Source: Methanobrevibacter sp. | GTDB taxonomy: Archaea; Methanobacteriota; Methanobacteria; Methanobacteriales; Methanobacteriaceae | Direction: 5' to 3' | NCBI GenBank assembly: GCA_017434555.1 | Contig: JAFRFB010000013.1 | Coordinates: 1 to 64,000 of the forward strand | Length of the DNA stretch: 64,000 nt | Shown: one piece after another, positions 1 to 8,316 of the stretch | Position numbering within the stretch: the stretch's first letter is position 1 | How the letters are laid out: every line of letters starts with the position of its first letter | Position numbers and translations under genes: made by a program | The notes under the pieces: model-generated | Seen by the model: the letters and a program-made list of their open reading frames with translations, nothing else | Database searches by the model: none | Told to the model about the DNA's origin: nothing

Positions 1-1
1 T

Positions 2-2491
2 AATGCTACTGGTAATGTTACTGTGGTTATTGATGGTAGTGCGTATCCTGGTGTTATTGTTAATGGTACTGCGGTTGTTTATGTTGAGAATTTGACTGCT
101 GGTCCTAAGTCTGTGATTGTTGAGTATCCTGGTGACGATAAGTTTGTCGCTAATTATACTGTTGGTAATTTCACTGTTGAGAAGGTTAAGGTTACTCCTG
201 AGATTATTGTTGTTGATCAGGGTAATGGTACTGTTGTTGTGGTTGTTCCGGGTAATGCTACTGGTAATGTGACTATTGAGGTTGAGGGTCAAAACTTTAC
301 CGGCCCTGTAGTTAACGGTACAGTTGTCATTACTTTGACTAATGTAACTCCTGGCACTCACAATATTACTGTAATTTATTCTGGTGATGATACTCATACT
401 AATGCTACTTTAAACGGCACTGTAACTATCCATGATCCTGTTCCAGTACCTGTTCCAAGCACTCCAATTGCTGTTGATGTTTCAGACATTTATGTTGGAG
501 ATATCGAAGAAATCAATGTGACTGTCAATGGCGATGCTACAGGTAAGATTAAAATCGAAATTGACGGTAAAGAGTACTTTGCTGATATTGAAAATGGTGT
601 TGCAAGGTTTAAAGTTGAAAACTTAACTGCAGGCGTAAAAACAGTTGCTGTAACTTATGCCGGTGACAGTAATTACACTGCTAACTTCACTACCGATAAA
701 TTCACTGTATACAAACACAGTTCCACAGTAAGAGCTGAAATTGAAAGCATTAATGTGGGTGAAAATGTAGTCATTAAAGTCATAGTTCCTGGTGATGCTA
801 CCGGTCAGGTATTAGTGGACATTGATGGTGTATCACAATACTATGCCAATGTAACTGACGGTGAAGGATTCGTTACTATTCCTTACATCCCAAGCGGCAA
901 ATACAATGTCAATTTAACTTATATAGGTGATGATAAATACTTGCCAAGCTCAAATGTTTCTTTATTCGATGTAAATAAGGTTGATCCATTTGTAATTCCA
1001 ATTGCACATGATATTTATGTTGGAGAACTTGAATCCATCAGATTAATTGTCCCTGCTGATGCTACAGGAAACGTAACTGTTGTCATTGACGGTGAAGAAT
1101 ATGTCTTCAACTTAAATGAAGGCACATTAGGCGTATACTACAATGAAGGTTCAAAATACATTGTTGCTATCAGTGGAGGAAATGGAGAATTGGTAATTGA
1201 AGGATTGCCTGTAGGCGAATATGTGGTAAGCGTTAGATATAACGGTGATTACAAATACACAACTGCAGAAAATACAACTGTCTTCAAAGTTATCAGTCGT
1301 CATATTGACATTGAAGTCATTGATCAAGGTAACGGTACTGTTGTAGTTATGGTTCCTGATAATGCAACCGGAAACGTAACAATAACAGTTGAAAACAAGA
1401 CTTTCGTTGCTCCTGTAATTAACGGAACTGCTGTTATCAATTTAACAAATGTAACTCCTGGAAAACACAACATTACTGTTGATTATTCCGGTGATGACAA
1501 ACATGATCCTGCCAGCAAAGACGCAACTGTAGAAATTCCAAAGCTTTATGCTCCAATAAGCGTTACAGCACAGGATATTTATGTTGGAGACACTGAAGTT
1601 ATTGTGGTAACAGTTCCGGATGATGCAACTGGTACAATAACTATTGAAATCAACGGTAAAGAATATTCTGCTCCGGTTAGAGATGGAAAAGCAGTATTTG
1701 AGGTTGACGGATTGGCATTTGGTAACAAGACTGTTGCTGTAAAATACAGCGGCGATGATAAATACAGAGACAATTACACAACAGGTCAATTTGAAGTTAT
1801 CAAACGTCCTACAAACACTACTGCAACTGCTCAGGATATTAATGTAGGTGAAAATGAAACTATTGTTGCTAAAGTTCTTCCGGATGATGCAACTGGTGTC
1901 ATATTGGTTAATATGGGTGGTGTAGGATACTATGCAGATATTGTTAACGGTACTGCAAATATTGTCATTCCTGAACTTCCTAGTGGAATATACATAGGCA
2001 GAGTTTATTATCAGGGTGATGAGAAATACTTGCCAAGTAATACTACTGTCAGATTCACAGTATCCAAAGTTAAAGCTCCTATAAATGCTGCTGGAGATAA
2101 AATTGAAGAAGGTCAAACTGCAACTGTAGTTGTAAGAGTTCCTGAAGATGCAACCGGTACTATAACAATTACTGTTGATGGCAAAAAATACACTGAAGAA
2201 GTTAAAGACGGTAAAGCTGTATTTGATGTTCCGGGACTAATTAATGGAGACTGGAATGTTGACGCTTCATACTCTGGTGATAAAAAATACGAAGCCAACG
2301 ATACAATTACTGATATCCTAGTATATCGTCCTGCTCCTGAAAATCACACGGATAATAATACAGATAACGTATCTCCTGTTGCAGGTGATGGAATTAACTT
2401 GTCAGATTATCCGACAGGTAATCCAATTTTAATGTTATTATTAATATTAATTGCACTTGGTGCAAGCCAAGCAAGAAGATTTAAAAAATAA
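2..2491 (+). CDS. Adhesin-like surface protein with Ig-like repeats, 3' part (5' end outside window)
   Basis: The frame is open from base 2, so the true start lies upstream of the window and at least 829 residues remain. The protein consists of about nine beta-sandwich (Ig-like) repeats of 80-105 residues, each with a recognisable D(D/N)ATG(x)(I/V)x(I/V)(x)(I/V)(D/N)G core and a closing Y(x)GDD(K)Y-type strand. The C-terminus has a short polar linker (about 50 residues rich in N, D, T) and one hydrophobic segment (PILMLLLILIALGAS) followed by RRFKK, typical of membrane-anchored, cell-wall-spanning archaeal adhesins. The first 300 bases use almost only T-ending codons, unlike the rest of the gene. 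Large antisense reading frames here are by-products of the repeat composition. The binding partner cannot be told from sequence. Confidence 0.9.
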   Translation, partial: NATGNVTVVIDGSAYPGVIVNGTAVVYVENLTAGPKSVIVEYPGDDKFVANYTVGNFTVEKVKVTPEIIVVDQGNGTVVVVVPGNATGNVTIEVEGQNFTGPVVNGTVVITLTNVTPGTHNITVIYSGDDTHTNATLNGTVTIHDPVPVPVPSTPIAVDVSDIYVGDIEEINVTVNGDATGKIKIEIDGKEYFADIENGVARFKVENLTAGVKTVAVTYAGDSNYTANFTTDKFTVYKHSSTVRAEIESINVGENVVIKVIVPGDATGQVLVDIDGVSQYYANVTDGEGFVTIPYIPSGKYNVNLTYIGDDKYLPSSNVSLFDVNKVDPFVIPIAHDIYVGELESIRLIVPADATGNVTVVIDGEEYVFNLNEGTLGVYYNEGSKYIVAISGGNGELVIEGLPVGEYVVSVRYNGDYKYTTAENTTVFKVISRHIDIEVIDQGNGTVVVMVPDNATGNVTITVENKTFVAPVINGTAVINLTNVTPGKHNITVDYSGDDKHDPASKDATVEIPKLYAPISVTAQDIYVGDTEVIVVTVPDDATGTITIEINGKEYSAPVRDGKAVFEVDGLAFGNKTVAVKYSGDDKYRDNYTTGQFEVIKRPTNTTATAQDINVGENETIVAKVLPDDATGVILVNMGGVGYYADIVNGTANIVIPELPSGIYIGRVYYQGDEKYLPSNTTVRFTVSKVKAPINAAGDKIEEGQTATVVVRVPEDATGTITITVDGKKYTEEVKDGKAVFDVPGLINGDWNVDASYSGDKKYEANDTITDILVYRPAPENHTDNNTDNVSPVAGDGINLSDYPTGNPILMLLLILIALGASQARRFKK

Positions 2492-2610
2492 TCTTTTCAA
2501 TTAATATTTTTTCTATTTTTTTAATCTAATCCCTTACTTTTAATTAATTAAACTTATTAATCAAATAAAACCATATATTATAATGAGATAAATTATAAGG
2601 ATTGTTTTTT

Positions 2611-3996
2611 ATGAATTATTTAGTTGTTGGTGCAGGAAATGCTAGTAGGCCTGTTGCAAGATTGCTTAATCATTTGGGTCATCATGTTGTTATTACTGAT
2701 TTAAAAGAAATCACTGAATTTAAGGCAGACGTTCAAAGAATTTTACTTCAGATGGAAAATGAAGGAATTAAATTGGATTTAGGCAATAAAAATCCGAATC
2801 TGGACGGTATTGAAGCGGTTTATGCTCCGCCAACTTTGCCGGATTCCGCTCCAATTGCAAAATTAATCAAAGAATCTGATGTTAGTGTATTGACTAATGA
2901 GGATTTCTCAAAAATCGTTAATGATTTGATTCCTGTAGATATTATCGGTATTACCGGAACAATGGGTAAAACAACAACTACATTCATAACAACCAGCTTA
3001 TTCAAACAGGCGGGATATAAGGTCTGGTCATGTTCATCACTCGTAAACAATCTTGTTTCTGAAGCAATCATTGATGGTATAGTCAAAGGTAAGGCTGATG
3101 ATTGTGACATTGCTATTTTTGAACTTCCTCACGGTACTATTGGTCTTTTAAATAGTTTAAATATTAAAATCGGGCTTTTAACCAACATTGCAGAAGATCA
3201 TTTGTCTGAGTTTGGAGGCTCTCTTGAAAAATACCAGCAGAGGAAATTGATACTTGAGAGGATGTCTGAAACATTTATCGCAAATCACTCATGTTTTGAT
3301 ATCATAAATCCTCAAAGAAACGATGCATTATATTATGCTTTAGATGAAGATGTTGACTTTAAAGGCACCGTCGGTGATGAATCCTTAACCATTGAATATA
3401 AAGATGATAAGTTTACTACGCCCTTCTACATGATGAGCTACTTTTTTGAAAATTCCGTTGCAGCAAGTGCTGTGGCACTAACATATGGAGTAAAAAAAGA
3501 GGATATTATTGATGCATTAACTGTATTTAAAGGATTGCCTGCTCATATGGAAGATGTTGGCGATTATAATGGAAGAAAAGTGATTTTAGACTCTGCATTT
3601 TTGTATGATGGAATGAAAATCACCTTGGATTACTTTAAAGATGAAAGCGTTGTGCTTTTCCTCGATCATTTTGATACATTGTCCGTTCGTGACAAGGCCG
3701 AAGTCGGTCAACTGGTAAGCAACTATGATATAAAAACAGTCATTGCAAGCGGCTTTAATGAGGTAACTCAGGAAGTTGAAATGGAAGCGGCTCAGGAATT
3801 GCTTGATGCAATCACCAATCCTAAAATTGAAAAAGTCGCTGTTGAAAATATAGAAATTGCCGCCTGTGAAACATTTAAATATTCCGTTCCCGGAGACATA
3901 ATCCTGCATATGGGACCGTTAATAGCTTATGACAGGCTCACGACAGTTGAAAAAATCATGAAAGGACTTGATGAGGGAAGTAAGAAATATGATTAA
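2611..3996 (+). CDS. Mur ligase family protein (probable pseudomurein peptide ligase)
   Basis: This is an ATP-dependent amide ligase of the Mur superfamily, about 461 residues. The N-terminal Rossmann-like domain starts with NYLVVGAGNASRPVARLL. The central ATPase domain carries the P-loop GITGTMGKTTTT near residues 110-122, where Met replaces the usual Asn. NIAEDHLSEFG corresponds to the second conserved Mur motif, and a C-terminal ligase domain follows. In pseudomurein-walled methanogens such enzymes are thought to add amino acids to the wall peptide; the exact step is not readable here. I place the start at the ATG at 2611, ten bases after AAGG, not at an upstream TTG. The next gene overlaps its 3' end by 8 bases and is another Mur ligase, so the two are probably co-translated. 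Confidence 0.85.
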   Translation: MNYLVVGAGNASRPVARLLNHLGHHVVITDLKEITEFKADVQRILLQMENEGIKLDLGNKNPNLDGIEAVYAPPTLPDSAPIAKLIKESDVSVLTNEDFSKIVNDLIPVDIIGITGTMGKTTTTFITTSLFKQAGYKVWSCSSLVNNLVSEAIIDGIVKGKADDCDIAIFELPHGTIGLLNSLNIKIGLLTNIAEDHLSEFGGSLEKYQQRKLILERMSETFIANHSCFDIINPQRNDALYYALDEDVDFKGTVGDESLTIEYKDDKFTTPFYMMSYFFENSVAASAVALTYGVKKEDIIDALTVFKGLPAHMEDVGDYNGRKVILDSAFLYDGMKITLDYFKDESVVLFLDHFDTLSVRDKAEVGQLVSNYDIKTVIASGFNEVTQEVEMEAAQELLDAITNPKIEKVAVENIEIAACETFKYSVPGDIILHMGPLIAYDRLTTVEKIMKGLDEGSKKYD

Positions 3997-5494
3997 AAAG
4001 ACATTTGGCGTTATCGGTGTTTGCGGGGCAAACGGCAATCTGATTGCAAGAATACTCAACGAAAGGGGATATAACGTAATAGGAACTGATTTGTCCCCAA
4101 AAGAAAAGTGCAGATTTTCAAAATCCCTGGAAGGCTATGATATAGAACTCTTTTACGGTGAAACTCCGGATGAATTTTTCGAAAAGTCCGATTATATTGT
4201 CCCTCCGGCAAGCTTATCTAAAAAATCAGCAATTTTTCAAAAGATTGACAAGTCATTGTTTGAATTAGAGGATGTAATTGATAATTTCCACACGGAAAAA
4301 CCTGTATTCGGAATAACCGGGACCAATGGCAAGACTACTACAACCACACTTCTTAAAAAGATTGCCTATGATTATGGAATCGAACCTGCAGAGCACAATC
4401 TGGAAAAAATGCAGGGAAATGCTGAATATATTCCAATCCTTCAGTCAAGATTACACGGAGATGTGGCCATTCTTGAAGTTGGAACGTTTGGAGTTCCGGG
4501 CACTGTAAAAAGGATAGTGGATTTATCTGAAATGCAGGCAGGCCTGATTACAAACATTACTCCTGACCATTTGGACTGTCTGGGAAGTTTCATGGATTAT
4601 GCTCATGTTAAAGGCGAATTTATAGAAGAATTAAACGGCAAAAAATTAATCGTCAATGGACAGGACCCTACAATCATGGGGCTTTTAAAGGAATATGAAT
4701 TTGAAGGTGATTTAATAACATTTGGTGTTGATTGGACTCCTGAAAGAGTTAATGCTAAGGAATGTGTCTGCGGACGGGAAATCAAAGTAAAAGAAATAAT
4801 TTCCGGTTGCGGTTATTACTTCTGCGGATGCGGCATTACAACTCCTCAGGTGGATTATATTGCAACAAACGTTGATTTAAAGAATCGTACATTTGATTTA
4901 CACACTCCTCAAGAAAAGCTGAAAGTTCAAATGGCAATAGACGGACTTCACAATGTATACAATATTACCGGCGTCATAATTGCCGCTCATGAATTCTTAA
5001 AGTTACCTTATGATAAAATCCTGGACTCAATTGCCACATTCACAGGTGTTGAAGGAAGAATGGAAAACGTGGCCAGTATTGGCGGAAAAGAAATTTATGT
5101 GGATTATGCTCACAATCCTGCAGGTGTACAAACGGTCTTATCTCAGTTTAATAAATTATTCAATGATTTTGCATGTGTCATTACAGTATCTTCCGAATCA
5201 GGTTATGAGGGGGATTTGACAATATTTGATCATGCATTGGAATTTTCAAAGTATGTTGTTCCGGCATCTGTAGCTTCACAAAAGATTGCCAATGAAAAGC
5301 TCAAGCAGGACCCTTCACTTTCTGATAAGATATTGTTTGACCATGTCGATGAATTTGTTAAAAAGGGAACCCTTGGCGCAAGTTATGATGAGGTTTTAGA
5401 CGGTATTAAAAAAGCTCTTGAAACTGATTGTGGTATGATTGTAGCTATTGGTGAGGCGGCAACCAAATTCAAATCCTGTGTTGAAGATATTTAA
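3989..5494 (+). CDS. Mur ligase with cysteine-rich (zinc-ribbon-like) insertion, MurT/pMurE-like
   Basis: Second Mur ligase of the pair, about 501 residues, with a Rossmann-type start (FGVIGVCGANGNLIARILNE), the canonical P-loop GITGTNGKTTTT near residue 108, NITPDHLDCLGSF and a C-terminal domain containing VDYAHNPAGV. Around residues 257-284 it has a cysteine cluster (CVCG, 13 residues, CGYYFCGCG) that looks like a zinc ribbon. Such an insertion is known in bacterial MurT, which amidates lipid II with GatD; no GatD-like amidotransferase lies next to this gene. A role in pseudomurein peptide assembly is inferred from family and host. The start at 3989 overlaps the upstream stop and is preceded by GAGGGAAG; longer TTG or ATG starts at 3968 and 3971 look less likely. 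Confidence 0.85.
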   Translation: MIKKTFGVIGVCGANGNLIARILNERGYNVIGTDLSPKEKCRFSKSLEGYDIELFYGETPDEFFEKSDYIVPPASLSKKSAIFQKIDKSLFELEDVIDNFHTEKPVFGITGTNGKTTTTTLLKKIAYDYGIEPAEHNLEKMQGNAEYIPILQSRLHGDVAILEVGTFGVPGTVKRIVDLSEMQAGLITNITPDHLDCLGSFMDYAHVKGEFIEELNGKKLIVNGQDPTIMGLLKEYEFEGDLITFGVDWTPERVNAKECVCGREIKVKEIISGCGYYFCGCGITTPQVDYIATNVDLKNRTFDLHTPQEKLKVQMAIDGLHNVYNITGVIIAAHEFLKLPYDKILDSIATFTGVEGRMENVASIGGKEIYVDYAHNPAGVQTVLSQFNKLFNDFACVITVSSESGYEGDLTIFDHALEFSKYVVPASVASQKIANEKLKQDPSLSDKILFDHVDEFVKKGTLGASYDEVLDGIKKALETDCGMIVAIGEAATKFKSCVEDI

Positions 5495-5504
5495 AAATAG
5501 AAAA

Positions 5505-5521
5505 AAGGGATTTAATCCCTT
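5505..5521. terminator. Bidirectional hairpin between convergent genes
   Basis: The near-perfect palindrome AAGGGATTTAATCCCTT sits between the stop of the second Mur ligase (5494) and the stop of the small membrane protein on the other strand (5520). An A-run precedes it. It probably ends transcription in both directions. Confidence 0.6.
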
Positions 5522-5735
5522 AATAAGTTTTGTATGCGTCATAAGCAGCATATAAACTGTATATTATTCTTATTCCATGTCCGACTATGCCTTTTAGGTA
5601 AAACATTACTATTACGCCTAGAGCTAATGAGATTATAAACATTATGAGTCCTTTTTTCTTATCTCCGTTAATAGCTTGTCCTAAACCAGGAATAATGAAT
5701 GAAAATATTGCATTGATAACTGCATTCCATTCCAT
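5520..5735 (-). CDS. Small membrane protein, 71 residues, PGLGQ motif
   Basis: The protein has two hydrophobic segments (about residues 7-17 and 28-48) around an IPGLGQAINGDKKKG turn. This PGLGQ-x-x-G pattern occurs in small TM2-like or DUF5683-like membrane proteins of unknown function. The gene has a strong ribosome site (GGGAGG about 10 bases before the ATG). It is monocistronic and convergent with the Mur ligase pair; no role in wall synthesis can be shown. Confidence 0.7.
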   Translation of the reverse strand: MEWNAVINAIFSFIIPGLGQAINGDKKKGLIMFIISLALGVIVMFYLKGIVGHGIRIIYSLYAAYDAYKTY

Positions 5736-5816
5736 TATGTAAACCTCCCGTGTTTGGTGATATTAATATTTTATTTTTTAAATGATATATTTTACTCGTC
5801 AAATGCTCTCACTATC

Positions 5817-5825
5817 TTTATAAAT
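5817..5825 (+). promoter_or_regulatory. TATA box for hef (leaderless transcript likely)
   Basis: TTTATAAAT is centred 28 bases before the ATG at 5849. No Shine-Dalgarno sequence lies between them, which fits transcription starting at or next to the start codon. Confidence 0.6.
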
Positions 5826-5848
5826 AGTCATTGACTAAATTTATTATT

Positions 5849-8167
5849 ATGACAACTTACATTAAACATCCATTAATCAAGAAAGATTCAATAGAGTCAA
5901 GACTTTATCAGCAGGTTTTGGCCGGGGATGTTTTAAAGAAAGGAAACACTATGGTTGTAGCTCCAACCGCATTGGGTAAAACTATTGTAGCTATTCTGGT
6001 TGCAGCCGACCGTTTGCAAAAGGTAAAAAATTCCAAGGTTCTTATTTTATCTCCTTCAAAACCTTTAGCCATTCAGCATGAGGAAAGCTTTAAGGAGTTT
6101 TTAACGCTTCCATGTTCATCAATTACAGGTGCGGTCAAAACCGATGAGCGTGTTAAAAGATGGGAGGAATCAAGAATCATTTCTGCGACACCACAAACTG
6201 TAGAATCCGATTTGTTAAACGGCAGATATGATTTAAGCAGTGTTTCATTAGTTGTTTTCGATGAATGTCACCATGGTGTCGGCGCATATTCTTATGTTTA
6301 TTTGGCCTCACGTTATGTTAAGGAATCCAATTATAACCTGATTTTGGGATTAACTGCATCTCCAGGTTCTGACAAATCAAAGATTAAGGAAGTCTGTGAG
6401 AATTTATACATTCAAAACATTGTTGTTAAAACGGAAAATGACCGTGATGTCAAGCCATATTTCAATCCGGTCACTATAGATTGGGTTAGAATTAAAATGA
6501 GCGAAGAATTGGATAAAATCAATAAATATCTGGAAAAAGCTCTTAAAATCAGATTGAAAACCTTAAAGAATATGGGCATTCTAAAAACGATTTCCGTTAC
6601 TAAAGTTGATATCTTGAAAACAAGAGGCCGTATTCAGGGTGAAATTGCAAGGTCAACCAACCCTAAAAAAGAACTCTTCCATGCAATCTCTATTTTAAGC
6701 GCTGTTATCAATATTCAGCATGCGCAGGAACTTGTTGAGACTCAGGGTGTTCATCCTTTCAATAAATACATTATGAGGTTGCGCAAAAAGAAAACAAAAG
6801 CATCCAAATCATTAATGAATGATCCTAATTTTTCACGTGCCGTCAGATTGGCTCATGAGGCTGAAAAGCATGGATGGGAACATCCTAAACTTAGAACTTT
6901 GGCTGAAATTTTAAAAAAGGAATTGGGTGCCGGAGACGGTCAGACCACTCTTCAAACAACAAGATATGGTGATAAACAGGATAAAAAAGCTTCAAAAATC
7001 ATAGTATTTACTCAATTTAGAGATACTCTTGAAATGATTCATGATAAGCTTGAAAGAGAAGGAATCAAATCAGCAAAGTTCTTTGGTCAGGGAACTAAAG
7101 ACGGCGAAAAAGGCCTCACCCAAAAAGAACAAAAAGAAATCATAAAAGCATTCAGAATGGGTGAATATGATGTTTTGATTTCAACAAGCGTTGCAGAGGA
7201 AGGTATCGATATTCCTGCAGTCGATTTGGTTATTTTATATGAACCTGTACCGTCCGAAGTCCGTATGATTCAGCGTCGTGGAAGGACCGGACGTAAAAGA
7301 ACAGGTAGGGTTAAGGTATTAATTACAAATGGAACTCGTGATGAGGGTTATTACTGGTCTTCCGTTAGAAAAGAGGACAATATGAAAAACCAGCTAATAG
7401 ATCCTAAAATTCTAGAAGAGCTTAACGAATCTGCTGTTGCAAGAATGGACAATGAAAAAAAGGTTAAAGTAATTGATAGGCCTAAGAAAGAAAATTTACC
7501 ATTAGTTTATGCAGATTCCCGTGAAGGAAACTCAAAGGTAATCAGATATTTGTCACAAATGGAAATGGATGTTAAAATCCAATCAATGGCCGTTGCAGAT
7601 TATCAGGTTTCAGATGAAGTAGCTATTGAGAGAAAAACCGCCAAGGATTTTGTCAGTTCAATGATAGACAAGCGTCTCTTTAAACAGGCTCGTGAATTGT
7701 CTGAAGAGTTTAAACGTCCTTTGATGATTCTTGAGGGGGATGATTTATACTCAGGAATGGTAAATCCAAATGCAATTAGAGGTACCATTGCATCAATTGC
7801 CCTGGATTTTGGAATAAGCATAATTCCTACAAGAGATGCCCAGGATACTGCTGCAATGATTAAAAGGATTGCTATTCGTGAACAGTCTGGTGAAAAGGCC
7901 AATATTCAAATCAGGACAGATAAAAAGCCTGTTAGTTTATGGGAACAGCAGCTGTTCATTGTTGAATCTCTTCCAAGTATTGGTCCTGTTAATGCTAAAA
8001 ATTTATTGGAGCACTTCGGCAGTGTTTCTAATGTATTCAATGCTTCTGAAAGCGAACTTATGGAAGTTGAAGGGATTGGAAAAATAACTGCTCAAAATAT
8101 CAGAAAAGTAATTGATTCTAAATATCTTTATTTCAAAAAAGAGATTAAGGAGAAAAAACTTCTTTAA
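5849..8167 (+). CDS. hef: Hef: archaeal fork-structure helicase/nuclease
   Basis: A 772-residue fusion of an SF2 helicase with an XPF-type nuclease, acting on stalled forks and branched DNA. The helicase half has APTALGKT (Walker A, about residue 36), a DECH box (FDECHHG, about residue 137), GLTASPG, and C-terminal helicase motifs (TSVAEEGIDIPAVD and QRRGRTGR). The nuclease half starts near residue 550 with VYADSREG and has the catalytic signature VAIERKTAKDF. The last 70 residues contain two helix-hairpin-helix units (LPSIGPVNAKNLLEHFG and VEGIGKITAQNI). Length and domain order match Hef of Euryarchaeota, related to human FANCM and XPF. The first ATG after the TATA box (5849) is the start; a TTG at 5831 is upstream of the expected transcript. 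Confidence 0.95.
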   Translation: MTTYIKHPLIKKDSIESRLYQQVLAGDVLKKGNTMVVAPTALGKTIVAILVAADRLQKVKNSKVLILSPSKPLAIQHEESFKEFLTLPCSSITGAVKTDERVKRWEESRIISATPQTVESDLLNGRYDLSSVSLVVFDECHHGVGAYSYVYLASRYVKESNYNLILGLTASPGSDKSKIKEVCENLYIQNIVVKTENDRDVKPYFNPVTIDWVRIKMSEELDKINKYLEKALKIRLKTLKNMGILKTISVTKVDILKTRGRIQGEIARSTNPKKELFHAISILSAVINIQHAQELVETQGVHPFNKYIMRLRKKKTKASKSLMNDPNFSRAVRLAHEAEKHGWEHPKLRTLAEILKKELGAGDGQTTLQTTRYGDKQDKKASKIIVFTQFRDTLEMIHDKLEREGIKSAKFFGQGTKDGEKGLTQKEQKEIIKAFRMGEYDVLISTSVAEEGIDIPAVDLVILYEPVPSEVRMIQRRGRTGRKRTGRVKVLITNGTRDEGYYWSSVRKEDNMKNQLIDPKILEELNESAVARMDNEKKVKVIDRPKKENLPLVYADSREGNSKVIRYLSQMEMDVKIQSMAVADYQVSDEVAIERKTAKDFVSSMIDKRLFKQARELSEEFKRPLMILEGDDLYSGMVNPNAIRGTIASIALDFGISIIPTRDAQDTAAMIKRIAIREQSGEKANIQIRTDKKPVSLWEQQLFIVESLPSIGPVNAKNLLEHFGSVSNVFNASESELMEVEGIGKITAQNIRKVIDSKYLYFKKEIKEKKLL

Positions 8168-8241
8168 TTTTCTTCTTTAATTATATTTGTCTTATTTTTC
8201 AATTATTATTGAATTTTTTTTAACTTTTAGCAAGATTTATT

Positions 8242-8290
8242 AATATATTTATCCTAATACTATACATGTATAATAAGTTTTACTTATTAT
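8242..8290 (+). promoter_or_regulatory. Promoter and 5'-end inverted repeat of the large adhesin
   Basis: AATATATTTAT (8242-8252) is a TATA box; transcription should start near 8270-8275. A perfect inverted repeat, ATAATAAGT-TTT-ACTTATTAT (8270-8290), lies exactly there. It could be a repressor operator or a hairpin at the mRNA 5' end. The ribosome site AAGGAGA (8304-8310) follows. Confidence 0.5.
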
Positions 8291-8316
8291 GTAAAATATT
8301 TATAAGGAGAATATTT

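Noticed and set aside
1442-2116. A 224-codon antisense reading frame within the first adhesin gene
   Set aside because: It mirrors the repeat composition of the sense gene, has cysteine- and serine-rich nonsense-like sequence, no ribosome site and no promoter.
3968-3988. Earlier TTG or ATG start for the second Mur ligase
   Set aside because: They would add a short non-conserved stretch and cover the ribosome site; the Rossmann start fits the ATG at 3989.
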